A DNA stretch of 64,000 nt from Campylobacter aviculae (GCF_005406215.1 NZ_NXMA01000005.1:1-64000), one strand, 5' to 3'. Counted from the stretch's first letter, positions 23,976 to 30,716 are shown. The notes: generated from the letters alone by a model not told the origin. Numbers and translations: made by a program.

Positions 23976-24434
23976 ATGGATACAGATCAGTATGATAAAT
24001 GGAACAAACATAAAAAGAAGCTCAATAATATAAAATTAACCAAAAAAGCAAAAGTAAAAAAGATTTATTGGCTTAGCTTGGGCTTGAATGTCGGAGCTGA
24101 AGTTTATGGTAAAGATGAATTTTTTACCCGTCCTGTTTTGGTATTAAATAGCTTTTATAATGGCACATTTTTAGGTATTCCTTTAAGTTCTAAGACTAAG
24201 AATAAGAAAGGCTTTTTATTCCACAAGTTTAAGGACAATAAAGGCACTTTGCAAGTTGCACTTTTAGGACAAATGAGAGTTTTTGATACTAAAAGAATAA
24301 GAACTTACATAGGAAAAATAAATAATGATGATTTTGAAAAAATTAAGAATAAAATCGCAGAAAAAATAATAAGCCCTGCACGAAGACAGGGAAACTCAAA
24401 AAATGAGCCAATTCCTTTCATTTCTGAAAAGTAA
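23976..24434 (+). CDS. PemK/MazF-like protein
   Basis: 152 residues from the ATG at 23976 with AAAGGAG upstream. The MazF fold pattern is visible: I-Y-W-L-S-L-G-L-N-V-G-A-E-V-Y-G then R-P-V-L-V-L-N, I-P-L-S-S-K and L-L-G-Q-M-R-V-F-D, corresponding to the strand order and the conserved Arg/Ser positions of PemK-type ribonucleases. An N-terminal 30-residue basic extension makes it longer than usual (about 110). No classical antitoxin gene is coupled to it; a small HTH gene follows after 47 bases. Toxin activity is plausible but unproven. Confidence 0.65.
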   Translation: MDTDQYDKWNKHKKKLNNIKLTKKAKVKKIYWLSLGLNVGAEVYGKDEFFTRPVLVLNSFYNGTFLGIPLSSKTKNKKGFLFHKFKDNKGTLQVALLGQMRVFDTKRIRTYIGKINNDDFEKIKNKIAEKIISPARRQGNSKNEPIPFISEK

Positions 24435-24481
24435 TGCAAAAATTATAACTAAAAAACATTAAAAATTGATAAAGGAGAGCT

Positions 24482-24712
24482 ATGACAGCACAAGAGATTA
24501 AGGATTTTTGCAAAGAAAGAAATTTAACTTATAAAGAACTTGGTGAGTTAATAGGAATGAGTGAAGGGGGGTTGCAAAACGCAATTAAAAAAAATAGTAT
24601 TAGCGACCAAACAGCTAAAGCGATTGAGCTTTTAAAAGAAATAGAAAATTTAAAAGAGCAATTAGCAGATTATGAGAATTTAAAACAAATACTTAAAAAA
24701 GCCTTACTTTAG
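24482..24712 (+). CDS. Mini HTH-coiled-coil protein 1 (array)
   Basis: 76 residues: an N-terminal helix-turn-helix (F-C-K-E-R-N-L-T-Y-K-E-L-G-E-L-I-G then S-E-G-G-L) plus a short leucine coiled coil. First of five paralogues in 2.2 kb. AAAGGAG precedes the ATG. Opening M-T-A-Q-E-I-K-D-F-C-K-E is shared with copy 3. A small DNA-binding regulator or antitoxin is likely. Confidence 0.65.
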   Translation: MTAQEIKDFCKERNLTYKELGELIGMSEGGLQNAIKKNSISDQTAKAIELLKEIENLKEQLADYENLKQILKKALL

Positions 24713-24760
24713 GCTTTTTTAATCAACGGGCGGAATTTTCCGCTGGTTAAAAACCATCTT
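24713..24760 (+). terminator. Hairpin after HTH gene 1
   Basis: GCGGAA/TTCCGC core with outer complementary arms TTAA...TTAA (about 24719-24748), then a T-rich run. Likely intrinsic terminator. Confidence 0.5.
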
Positions 24761-24796
24761 TTTTATAAAATAACTAACTAAAATATAAGGAGAGAT

Positions 24797-25027
24797 ATGA
24801 ACGAAAACATCATTAAAAAAACTTGTAAAGAATTAGGGCTTACTTATAAGCAATTAGGGGAGTTGGTAGGATTTGGCGAAGAAGCTATATCAAAAGCTGC
24901 AAGAACTGGAAATATTTCAACTCAAATGCAAAAAGCTTTAGATTTATATTTAGAAAATATAAATCTAAAAGAAAAATTAAAAGTATTAGATACGCTTTCA
25001 GACATTATAAAACAGCTTTCCAAATAA
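24797..25027 (+). CDS. Mini HTH-coiled-coil protein 2 (array)
   Basis: 76 residues. T-C-K-E-L-G-L-T-Y-K-Q-L-G-E-L-V-G followed by E-E-A-I-S-K-A is the HTH; C-terminal leucine-rich coil. Close relative of copies 4 and 5 (same T-C-K-E-L-G-L-T-Y-K-Q-L-G). AAGGAG precedes the ATG. A strong hairpin follows directly. Confidence 0.65.
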   Translation: MNENIIKKTCKELGLTYKQLGELVGFGEEAISKAARTGNISTQMQKALDLYLENINLKEKLKVLDTLSDIIKQLSK

Positions 25028-25051
25028 TACGATCCATTTTTGGATTGTATT
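25026..25051 (+). terminator. Hairpin after HTH gene 2
   Basis: AATACGATCCA-TTTT-TGGATTGTATT, an 11-base stem with one G-T pair. It sits right at the stop codon of the gene and isolates it from the toxin-like locus downstream. Confidence 0.6.
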
Positions 25052-25098
25052 AAATACGCTTTTTTTTATAAAAAAACTTATAATTTACTTTTTTAATC

Positions 25099-25128
25099 TT
25101 GACAAATAAGTATTAAATTTGTTATAAT
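25099..25128 (+). promoter_or_regulatory. Promoter of micro-toxin mRNA
   Basis: TTGACA (25099-25104), 18-base spacer, TATAAT (25123-25128): full consensus. The transcript would start near 25135, with a leader hairpin ATAAG-CG/CG-CTTAT (25136-25160) before the ribosome site. Confidence 0.7.
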
Positions 25129-25174
25129 TCTTTCATAAGTCGGATTTAATACGGCTTATAGAAAGGAGTAAAAG

Positions 25175-25255
25175 ATGAATATCAGTGATGTGCTCGAGTT
25201 AATCACTGCTTTAATCTGCTTGATAACTGCAATTATCCAAGCAAGAAAGCATTAA
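25175..25255 (+). CDS. 26-residue hydrophobic peptide, type I toxin-like
   Basis: M-N-I-S-D-V-L-E-L-I-T-A-L-I-C-L-I-T-A-I then I-Q-A-R-K-H: one membrane helix with a basic tail, the layout of holin-like type I toxins. AAGGAG at the ideal distance. Downstream is a stable AAGGGC-GAAA-GCCCTT hairpin. The segment 25277-25294 is complementary to the ribosome site and start codon (25160-25178), with ten paired bases in a row around the start. An opposing promoter lies at 25303-25295. See findings. Confidence 0.6.
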   Translation: MNISDVLELITALICLITAIIQARKH

Positions 25256-25258
25256 AGC

Positions 25259-25275
25259 AAAGGGCGAAAGCCCTT
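25259..25275 (+). terminator. GAAA-tetraloop hairpin behind micro-toxin
   Basis: AAGGGC-GAAA-GCCCTT, six base pairs closed by a GNRA tetraloop, four bases after the stop codon. No T-run follows at once, so it may act as a stability element rather than a terminator; the next sequence is the anti-ribosome-site segment. Confidence 0.6.
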
Positions 25276-25317
25276 ATCATCTTTTACCTTTTCTATTATA
25301 GCAAAAAAGGAGTAAAA

Positions 25318-25437
25318 ATGGTTTTAGAACTTTTAGTGTTAGTAATATCTAGTTTGATTTGTGGCTTATCTATAAAAATTTATAAGCTTGAAAGGAGAGT
25401 AAAAGAACTCGAAAAAGGAAGCAAATGTAATACTTAA
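25318..25437 (+). CDS. 39-residue membrane micro-protein
   Basis: M-V-L-E-L-L-V-L-V-I-S-S-L-I-C-G-L-S-I-K then a charged coil (Y-K-L-E-R-R-V-K-E-L-E). Single membrane segment with a cytoplasmic coiled tail. AAAAAAGGAG at good spacing. Sits immediately behind the type I toxin-like locus. No family recognised. Confidence 0.5.
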   Translation: MVLELLVLVISSLICGLSIKIYKLERRVKELEKGSKCNT

Positions 25438-25439
25438 AA

Positions 25440-25514
25440 AAACGAAATAAAAGCTTTAAATGATAGTTAAAGCTTAAGTATGTTTTTGGTAGAATTTGTT
25501 TTTTGAGAAAGGTT
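25440..25514. repeat. Leader repeat copy 1 upstream of HTH gene 3
   Basis: About 75 bases: AACGAAATAAAAGCTTTAAA, then ATGATAG-TTAAAGCTT, then a TTTTTGGTAGAATTTG box. Contains the inverted repeat AAGCTTTAA/TTAAAGCTT and a TAGAAT -10-like box. Also found at 25933-26003 (partly deleted) and 26393-26465, each directly upstream of an HTH paralogue. Confidence 0.85.
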
Positions 25515-25518
25515 TTGA

Positions 25519-25743
25519 ATGACAGCACAAGAGATTAAGGATTTTTGCAAGGAAAATAATTTTACTTATAAAGATTTAGCACAAAAATTAGGTTGGAGCG
25601 AACCGAGTTTAAGGGCTACTATTGCAAGTGGAAAGATTAGCGAGCAAACTTCCGCGGCTATAAATTTATTAAAAGAAACAATAGAACTCAAAAAACAACT
25701 TAAAGATTGGGAAACGATTAAATCTATTTTCAAAAATATTTAA
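25519..25743 (+). CDS. Mini HTH-coiled-coil protein 3 (array)
   Basis: 74 residues. Opening M-T-A-Q-E-I-K-D-F-C-K-E shared with copy 1; HTH Y-K-D-L-A-Q-K-L-G-W-S-E-P-S-L; coiled-coil end. Behind leader repeat copy 1. GAAAGG precedes the ATG. Confidence 0.65.
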   Translation: MTAQEIKDFCKENNFTYKDLAQKLGWSEPSLRATIASGKISEQTSAAINLLKETIELKKQLKDWETIKSIFKNI

Positions 25744-25907
25744 TTGTTAAATAACTTAACAAAAATTCTACTAAAACACAAAAATAATTATCAATTTTAA
25801 GCATTAATTAATAAGATACTTTGTATAATTTAATTATAAATGTTAAGAAAATTAGCATTTATAAATATATGAAAGAATGGAGTAAAACTAATATTTATAA
25901 ACCAAAA

Positions 25908-26003
25908 AAGGAAATTAAATGCAACATTTAGAAAACGAAATAAAAGCTGATAGTTAAAGCTTAAGTATGTTTTTGGTAGAATTTGTTTTTTGAAAAAAGG
26001 ATA
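25908..26003. repeat. Leader repeat copy 2 with truncated gene start
   Basis: 25908-25950 equals 26834-26885 at the start of the gene at 26856 (ribosome site, ATG and ten codons), then breaks off and joins the common leader with six bases lost. The result is a 12-residue ORF at 25920 (M-Q-H-L-E-N-E-I-K-A-D-S) followed by the TAGAAT box and HTH gene 4. Confidence 0.85.
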
Positions 26004-26007
26004 ATTA

Positions 26008-26244
26008 ATGGCAAAAAATGATGACAATCTTATCAAGAAAACTTGTAAAGAATTAGGGCTAACCTATAAACAACTTGGAGAAAAGATTGGATATAGCGAG
26101 AGTGCTTTAAATAATGCTTCAAGACAGGAAAAGATAAGTGAGCCGCTTACATTTGCTATTAATTTATATCTAGAAAATTTAAAACTCAAAGAAGAATTAG
26201 AAGATTTTAGAACTCTTAAAAAAATTCTTACAAAAACACTTTAA
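26008..26244 (+). CDS. Mini HTH-coiled-coil protein 4 (array)
   Basis: 78 residues. M-A-K-N-D-D-N then I-K-K-T-C-K-E-L-G-L-T-Y-K-Q-L-G-E-K-I-G; recognition part S-E-S-A-L-N-N. Very close to copy 5, hence a recent duplication. AAAAAGGA precedes the ATG. Confidence 0.65.
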   Translation: MAKNDDNLIKKTCKELGLTYKQLGEKIGYSESALNNASRQEKISEPLTFAINLYLENLKLKEELEDFRTLKKILTKTL

Positions 26245-26292
26245 AAGTGTTTGAATTTCTACTAAAAACATAAATTATATATATTAACTATT

Positions 26293-26321
26293 GACAATAA
26301 CATAAAATTAGTGTATTATTT
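26293..26321 (+). promoter_or_regulatory. Promoter before leader repeat 3
   Basis: TTGACA, 17-base spacer, TATTAT. It reads into a 17-residue leader ORF (26368-26421) and HTH gene 5. Confidence 0.55.
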
Positions 26322-26367
26322 AATAATTAAAACACAAATAAAGTGTTTTTAAACTAAGGAGTAAAAA

Positions 26368-26465
26368 ATGAGTAACGAACTATGCCTAGAAAACGAAATA
26401 AAAGCTTTAAATGATAGTTAAAGCTTAAGTATGTTTTTGGTAGAATTTGTTTTTTAAGAAAAGGA
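26368..26465. repeat. Leader repeat copy 3 with 17-residue leader ORF
   Basis: ORF 26368-26421 (M-S-N-E-L-C-L-E-N-E-I-K-A-L-N-D-S) has its own AAGGAG site; its end overlaps the inverted repeat AAGCTTTAA/TTAAAGCTT. After it come the TAGAAT box and HTH gene 5. Same module as at 25440 and 25933. Confidence 0.8.
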
Positions 26466-26471
26466 TAATTA

Positions 26472-26708
26472 ATGGCAAAAAATGATAATCTTATCAAGAA
26501 AACCTGTAAAGAATTAGGGCTAACCTATAAACAACTTGGAGAAAAAATTGGATATAGTGAAGCTACTTTAAATAAGAATGCCTCTACTGGTGAAATAAGT
26601 AAAACAATAGAAGTAGCCATTAATTTATATTTAGAGACCCTAGAGCTTAAAAAACAGCTTAAGCAATTTGATCTATTAAAAGAGATTATAAAAGATATTT
26701 CTAAATAA
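26472..26708 (+). CDS. Mini HTH-coiled-coil protein 5 (array)
   Basis: 78 residues, near-duplicate of copy 4 in the HTH half (T-C-K-E-L-G-L-T-Y-K-Q-L-G-E-K-I-G-Y-S-E) but different in the recognition end (A-T-L-N-K-N) and coil. The pattern of conserved scaffold with changed recognition residues suggests diversified DNA targets or partners. Confidence 0.65.
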   Translation: MAKNDNLIKKTCKELGLTYKQLGEKIGYSEATLNKNASTGEISKTIEVAINLYLETLELKKQLKQFDLLKEIIKDISK

Positions 26709-26766
26709 TCACTTCTTTAATAAATAAATTTTCTACCAAAGACTTATAAAACATATAAAAATATAT

Positions 26767-26795
26767 TGACTTTATTTCTTAAATAAGTTATAATT
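26767..26795 (+). promoter_or_regulatory. Promoter of gene at 26856
   Basis: TTGACT, 17-base spacer, TATAAT. Good match; about 60 bases of leader to the ATG at 26856. Confidence 0.6.
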
Positions 26796-26855
26796 TGATA
26801 TTGAAACATATTTGAGAAGCTTATCAAGTATTTATAAACCAAAAAAGGAAATTAA

Positions 26856-27167
26856 ATGCAACATTTAGAAAACGAAATAAAAGCTTTAAAATATCAGCTT
26901 TTAATCGAAAAGCAAAAACACAAAAAAACCAAAGAAAAGGTTTATAACCTTAAAAACATACAAGGAGAAAGATACGAGAAATTAAAAGCAGAATTTGCTA
27001 AAAATCAGCTTTTTGTTTTTAGAGATGATGAACTTTTTCTTTGGGTAGAAAGTTTAATGCGAGAACTTAAAACTAAAATTTTAAGTGCCAATGATGAGCT
27101 AAGTAAAAAAGCTTGCGATGTGTTGGTATTTAAATTAGAAAAACAAAGAAAACTTTTCAACCATTAA
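26856..27167 (+). CDS. Hypothetical coiled-coil protein
   Basis: 103 residues, mostly helix: L-E-N-E-I-K-A-L-K-Y-Q-L, then K-H-K-K-T-K-E-K-V, then a less regular C-terminal part with F-R-D-D-E-L-F-L-W-V-E-S-L. Its first codons are the source of the leader ORFs found upstream of the HTH paralogues. Family unknown. Confidence 0.55.
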   Translation: MQHLENEIKALKYQLLIEKQKHKKTKEKVYNLKNIQGERYEKLKAEFAKNQLFVFRDDELFLWVESLMRELKTKILSANDELSKKACDVLVFKLEKQRKLFNH

Positions 27168-27249
27168 ATAAAAAATCACTAATTTATCAGTGTTTAGGAC
27201 ATTTTCACAAACCCTAAACACTCATTTAATGTCTAAAAAAAGGAAATCA

Positions 27250-27537
27250 ATGAGTTTTAAACCCATACAGAAAAACAATAAAGCTCTTGAGTATGCAAAC
27301 AGAGCAAAACTGATAGAAAAATTAGCAATGCGTGGCTATGCACTTGTAAAGATAAGTAGCAATGGCTTTATAATGAAAAAAGGATTTGAAAAGGATATTT
27401 TATGCAACACAGCACAGGATACGATAGCTTCCACTTTGTTATCTCAAAAACAACCTTTTACAAATACCTTAAAAAGTGGGGATTGTTTGAAAAAATGCGA
27501 AGTACAACAAGAAACAAAAGTATCGATGAATTTGTAA
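27250..27537 (+). CDS. Hypothetical protein overlapping the replication gene
   Basis: 95 residues from the ATG at 27250 (AAAAGGAAATC upstream). The first ~50 residues look coding (L-I-E-K-L-A-M-R-G-Y-A-L-V-K-I-S). The last 45 run in another frame over the start of the next gene (136-base overlap) and are of poor quality. It may be a truncated gene, a real overlap, or a gene that was once continuous with different downstream sequence. Confidence 0.4.
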   Translation: MSFKPIQKNNKALEYANRAKLIEKLAMRGYALVKISSNGFIMKKGFEKDILCNTAQDTIASTLLSQKQPFTNTLKSGDCLKKCEVQQETKVSMNL

Positions 27538-28256
27538 AAGAAAAATTCAAAAGTCTAAAAACAAACGATAAGCGTTATCCTTTTAAGATGCGTTATATTA
27601 ACTTAAAGCCAAGAAATAAAAGTCTTTCAAATACGATAATTATCCTTGATCACTCAAAAGATTGTTTTGAGTTATCTAAAAAGAATAAAAAATCAAAAGA
27701 TTTTTATATAGAAGTTCAATTTAATGGACTTTATCAGCCAAGCAAACAAATAGAAGCTGAGGTTTGGAAAATCTTAAGCAAAATGATCAAGCGATTTAAA
27801 GCTTACAGCGTAGATATTGCTTGTGATTTTGATGATAATTTAGCAGTATCTAAAGCAAGGGAATACGAACACGCCAACAGATTTAAAAAACTTAAAATCG
27901 ATGGAGAAATTCACGCTTATAAAACAAGTATTTATGTCAATTCACCCAAAAGCAAATACTACAATTTAAAACGTGTTTTGATCTATGATAAATACGAAAA
28001 ACAAACTTATTATCACAAAGAGAAATTAAAGCCAGAATTTACAAGATGGAAAAGATTAGAGCTAAGATTTAGACTTAAAAATAAATTTTTAGATTGCATA
28101 GAAAGCGATGTCAATGAAGCCTTTGATTTTATGCAAGATTATCTAAGAATGATCGGAATTTGGCATTTTAATATAGAAGTGATACTAGAACAAACTAAAT
28201 TTTTAAATAATCCACGATGGGCTAAGGTTTTTAAACCTTACGCTTTGGCAAGTTAA
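27402..28256 (+). CDS. Putative phage replication initiation protein
   Basis: 284 residues with AAAAGGA before the ATG. Features: F-Y-I-E-V-Q-F-N-G-L-Y-Q-P, then V-D-I-A-C-D-F-D-D (an acidic pair as in Rep proteins of rolling-circle/theta type), then a basic Y-Y-H-K-E-K-L-K segment and R-L-E-L-R-F-R-L-K. Content and position in the early/replication part suggest initiation of phage DNA replication. Motif evidence is modest. Confidence 0.5.
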   Translation: MQHSTGYDSFHFVISKTTFYKYLKKWGLFEKMRSTTRNKSIDEFVKEKFKSLKTNDKRYPFKMRYINLKPRNKSLSNTIIILDHSKDCFELSKKNKKSKDFYIEVQFNGLYQPSKQIEAEVWKILSKMIKRFKAYSVDIACDFDDNLAVSKAREYEHANRFKKLKIDGEIHAYKTSIYVNSPKSKYYNLKRVLIYDKYEKQTYYHKEKLKPEFTRWKRLELRFRLKNKFLDCIESDVNEAFDFMQDYLRMIGIWHFNIEVILEQTKFLNNPRWAKVFKPYALAS

Positions 28257-28266
28257 GGAAGAGATA

Positions 28267-28488
28267 ATGAAAACAAAATTTATTTTTAAAGGTGTTATAA
28301 AATGTCCAAACTGCGACTTACTTTTTGCCCCTGATTCTAAATTCATACAAGGAAATGAAAACGCAGAAGAAGGCAAAGAATGTATTTTAAATGGAGAATG
28401 TCCTGCTTGTGATTATAAGCTAAAGATAGGTTTTAAATGCGAAAAAATCACAAGAGAATTAACTAAGATTTATTTGATGAGGTGCTAA
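28267..28488 (+). CDS. Small zinc-ribbon protein
   Basis: 73 residues. C-P-N-C near residue 13 and C-P-A-C-D near residue 48, with further Cys near the ends. Possible accessory to replication or transcription. AAGGAAGAG before ATG. Its stop abuts the next start (TAAATGAG). Confidence 0.6.
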   Translation: MKTKFIFKGVIKCPNCDLLFAPDSKFIQGNENAEEGKECILNGECPACDYKLKIGFKCEKITRELTKIYLMRC

Positions 28489-28869
28489 ATGAGTGTAACG
28501 TGGATCTTAGAAGCTAATGATTTAGCAAAACTTGTTTTAGAGGGCGATTTAAATAAATGCTTAATTGATGTTCGTATAGTAGGACATGAAAAAGAAAGAA
28601 AACTTTGCTTTTTTTATAATAGTGCTTTTTTAATAGCTGAATTTCAAAGACAAAAAGAAAGCATTTTAAAAAGACTAAGAGAGCTTTATAAAACCAAACT
28701 AGATTTTTACAAGCGTATAGACTTTGTATTTTATGGCATAGAAGCTAAAAATATACAAGAAAGTAAAACAAGAACAAAAGAAGAACAAGAAGTCTTAGAT
28801 CGTGGCATAAAAAGACTAGAAAATTTATTGAAAGGAATACAAAATGGAAAAACTAGAGCAAGAGTTTAA
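28489..28869 (+). CDS. Hypothetical phage protein
   Basis: 126 residues. Mixed fold with W-I-L-E-A-N-D-L at the start and a helical basic centre (F-Q-R-Q-K-E-S-I-L-K-R-L-R-E-L-Y). Overlaps the next gene by 26 bases. Family not recognised. Confidence 0.5.
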   Translation: MSVTWILEANDLAKLVLEGDLNKCLIDVRIVGHEKERKLCFFYNSAFLIAEFQRQKESILKRLRELYKTKLDFYKRIDFVFYGIEAKNIQESKTRTKEEQEVLDRGIKRLENLLKGIQNGKTRARV

Positions 28870-29119
28870 CGAACTTGAGCTTAATGAGCTTGAAAAACAA
28901 GGGGAATTTAACGAAGAACTAAAAAGACTTGCTATGGAGGCTGCAAATTTATTTAGAACTTTAAATAATTTAAAAGAGGAAAGAAAGGCTATTAATGAAA
29001 GCATTAAGTCTTATGAAGAACAATTTAAAAGAGTTATGCAAGATATAGATTTTTTAAAACAACCTAATCTTTTTAATCAAGAGCAAAGTAAAGGTGAGGA
29101 AAAAGAGGAAGAAAAATGA
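28844..29119 (+). CDS. Hypothetical coiled-coil phage protein
   Basis: 91 residues, fully helical (F-N-E-L-E-L-N-E-L-E-K-Q ... L-R-T-L-N-N-L-K-E-E-R-K), ending in a Glu/Lys tail. AAAGGA lies before the ATG. A 15-codon hydrophobic micro-ORF (29118-29165, M-I-F-E-L-I-I-R-L-I) starts on its stop codon and might be translated by coupling. Confidence 0.5.
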   Translation: MEKLEQEFNELELNELEKQGEFNEELKRLAMEAANLFRTLNNLKEERKAINESIKSYEEQFKRVMQDIDFLKQPNLFNQEQSKGEEKEEEK

Positions 29120-29180
29120 TATTTGAGTTAATTATCAGACTTATTTGTTTTTATATTTATTAGCTTATAAAGGAGTAAAA

Positions 29181-29543
29181 ATGAAGCTAAAAGATTTTGA
29201 TTTTAGAATTTGGAATAATGAATTCAATAAATATGAAACCAATTATGCACTTATTTCAATTTTAATACTTGATTCCCTAAAAGGAATGGGGCATCTTAAT
29301 CAAGAATATGAATTAGAACTTTGGACTAGATTTTATGATAGAAATCGTAAAAAGATTTTTGAAGGTGATATATTGGAGAATGTAGACTCACACGGGCAGG
29401 ATATTTATAAAGTCGTTTTCAAAGAAGGTGCTTTTTATCTATCAAATATTGAAAGTGGCTACGAAGATTTAATGAGGGAATTTTTATTAATAGAACTAGA
29501 AATAATAGGCAATATCCACGCAAACAAGGAGCTTTTAGAATGA
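29181..29543 (+). CDS. YopX family protein
   Basis: 120 residues from the ATG at 29181 with AAAGGAG upstream; the ORF could extend upstream only through poor sequence. YopX pattern: F-D-F-R-I-W-N-N-E-F-N-K-Y near the N-terminus, T-R-F-Y-D-R-N-R-K-K-I-F-E-G-D-I-L in the centre and G-N-I-H-A-N-K at the end. A common phage family of unknown molecular role. Four-base overlap with the next gene. Confidence 0.8.
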   Translation: MKLKDFDFRIWNNEFNKYETNYALISILILDSLKGMGHLNQEYELELWTRFYDRNRKKIFEGDILENVDSHGQDIYKVVFKEGAFYLSNIESGYEDLMREFLLIELEIIGNIHANKELLE

Positions 29544-30343
29544 GTGTTATTAATCACTTAGATTTGTTTAGTGGTATTGGTGGTTTTGCTTTAGGTTTGC
29601 AAATGGCAGATAATGAGTTATTTAAAACTTTATATTTTTGCGAATGCGATCCTTATTGTCAAAAAATCTTAAGACAAAATTTTAATCAAAGCCATGTTTT
29701 TGAAGATGTTAAGCATCTTAATGAAAGAGATTTTAAGAATGTAGAAATTGATTTAATTACGGCTGGTTTTCCTTGTCAAGATTTAAGCATAGCCGGTATG
29801 AAAAAAGGACTTAGTGGAGAAAGGAGTGGATTGTTTTATGAGGCTGTTAGAATCATCAAATTTACAAAACCAAAATTTATTTTGTTTGAAAATAGTTCAG
29901 AACTTATTCGGCGAGATAATATTAGAGAAGAATTTACAAAAGAGCTTCAAGCAATCGGGTATGATTGTTGGTGGCAAATACTATGTGCTAAGTCCTTTGG
30001 ATACGCGCATAAAAGAGAACGAGCTTATATTATTTGTTGGAATAAAGAATATTTTTCTACCGACTCCCTTAGCATCGGATGCTTTTTGCATAAAGAATTT
30101 TTCTATTTCTACTCAAATGAAAGCCCACAAATGCCATCAAAAGAGATTATATCCTTATATAGCTTGTATAGAAAAAGAAGATATGAAAAAGATTATGAAA
30201 TTAATTGTGTCGATATACGAAGAGATGATGGGTTATCCAAAGTTTTGGACGCAATTAAGGCTTTAGGTAACGCTGTTATTCCTTTAATTGTAAAAATTTA
30301 TGGTTTAACAATAAGAGAATGTTTATTTAGTATGAAAAAATAA
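29540..30343 (+). CDS. Cytosine-C5 DNA methyltransferase with compensating frameshifts
   Basis: 267 codons. Motif I D-L-F-S-G-I-G-G-F, motif IV G-F-P-C-Q (Cys79), motif VI F-E-N-S (Glu117), motif VIII F-G-Y-A-H-K-R-E-R and motif X L-G-N-A-V-I-P are in this frame. Between about 30050 and 30262, however, the methyltransferase-like sequence (I-F-L-P-T-P-L-A-S-D-A-F, and E-E-M-M-G-Y-P-K-F-W-T-Q-L) lies in the next frame. So two nearby one-base changes in short A runs alter ~70 residues of the target-recognition region while the frame is restored. Activity is uncertain. Confidence 0.75.
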   Translation: MSVINHLDLFSGIGGFALGLQMADNELFKTLYFCECDPYCQKILRQNFNQSHVFEDVKHLNERDFKNVEIDLITAGFPCQDLSIAGMKKGLSGERSGLFYEAVRIIKFTKPKFILFENSSELIRRDNIREEFTKELQAIGYDCWWQILCAKSFGYAHKRERAYIICWNKEYFSTDSLSIGCFLHKEFFYFYSNESPQMPSKEIISLYSLYRKRRYEKDYEINCVDIRRDDGLSKVLDAIKALGNAVIPLIVKIYGLTIRECLFSMKK

Positions 30344-30361
30344 TATAAAAAGGAAAAAAAC

Positions 30362-30715
30362 ATGAAAGAATTTAACGAATATAAAAAAGCAAGACTAGCT
30401 TTAGAAAAAGAGCTGGCAAATACAAAGGAGGTGTTAAAACAAAGCATAAAAGAAATGTTACTTCTAAGAGATGATAAAGCTTTTATGCAAGGGGCAAAAG
30501 ATGAGGTGTCAAAGATTGTCGAAAAAAATTGGAAAATAACTGCTTCACTTGAAAAATCAAGTGATAATTTAGAGATCAAGATACTAGAACAAAGCACGAG
30601 CTATAATCGCTTTTGTTTCGGTGATGTTTTAGTATTGATTTCTAATTTTTTAGTTTATGAAGAGCAAAAAGCAATTATTGCAAAATTAGGTTTTGATTTA
30701 GAAAAAGGAGAATGA
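30362..30715 (+). CDS. Hypothetical helical phage protein
   Basis: 117 residues; N-terminal coiled coil (E-F-N-E-Y-K-K-A-R-L-A-L-E-K-E-L) and mixed end (Y-N-R-F-C-F-G-D-V-L-V-L-I). AAAAGGAAAAAAAC before ATG. Followed after one base by the AlpA-like gene. Family unknown. Confidence 0.5.
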   Translation: MKEFNEYKKARLALEKELANTKEVLKQSIKEMLLLRDDKAFMQGAKDEVSKIVEKNWKITASLEKSSDNLEIKILEQSTSYNRFCFGDVLVLISNFLVYEEQKAIIAKLGFDLEKGE

Positions 30716-30716
30716 A

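Larger units (their letters stand above)
25160..25303 (-). ncRNA. Putative antisense RNA to micro-toxin
   Basis: On the minus strand TGCTATAAT (extended -10) reads from 25303 to 25295, giving a start near 25288. The RNA would cover the hairpin, the whole peptide gene and its ribosome site. Its 3' end cannot be placed. This is inferred only from the promoter box and layout. Confidence 0.4.

Noticed and set aside
29814-30266. Separate gene of 150 residues in the second frame of the methyltransferase
   Set aside because: Only its last ~70 residues look like protein, and these are methyltransferase sequence; it is better explained by compensating frameshifts.
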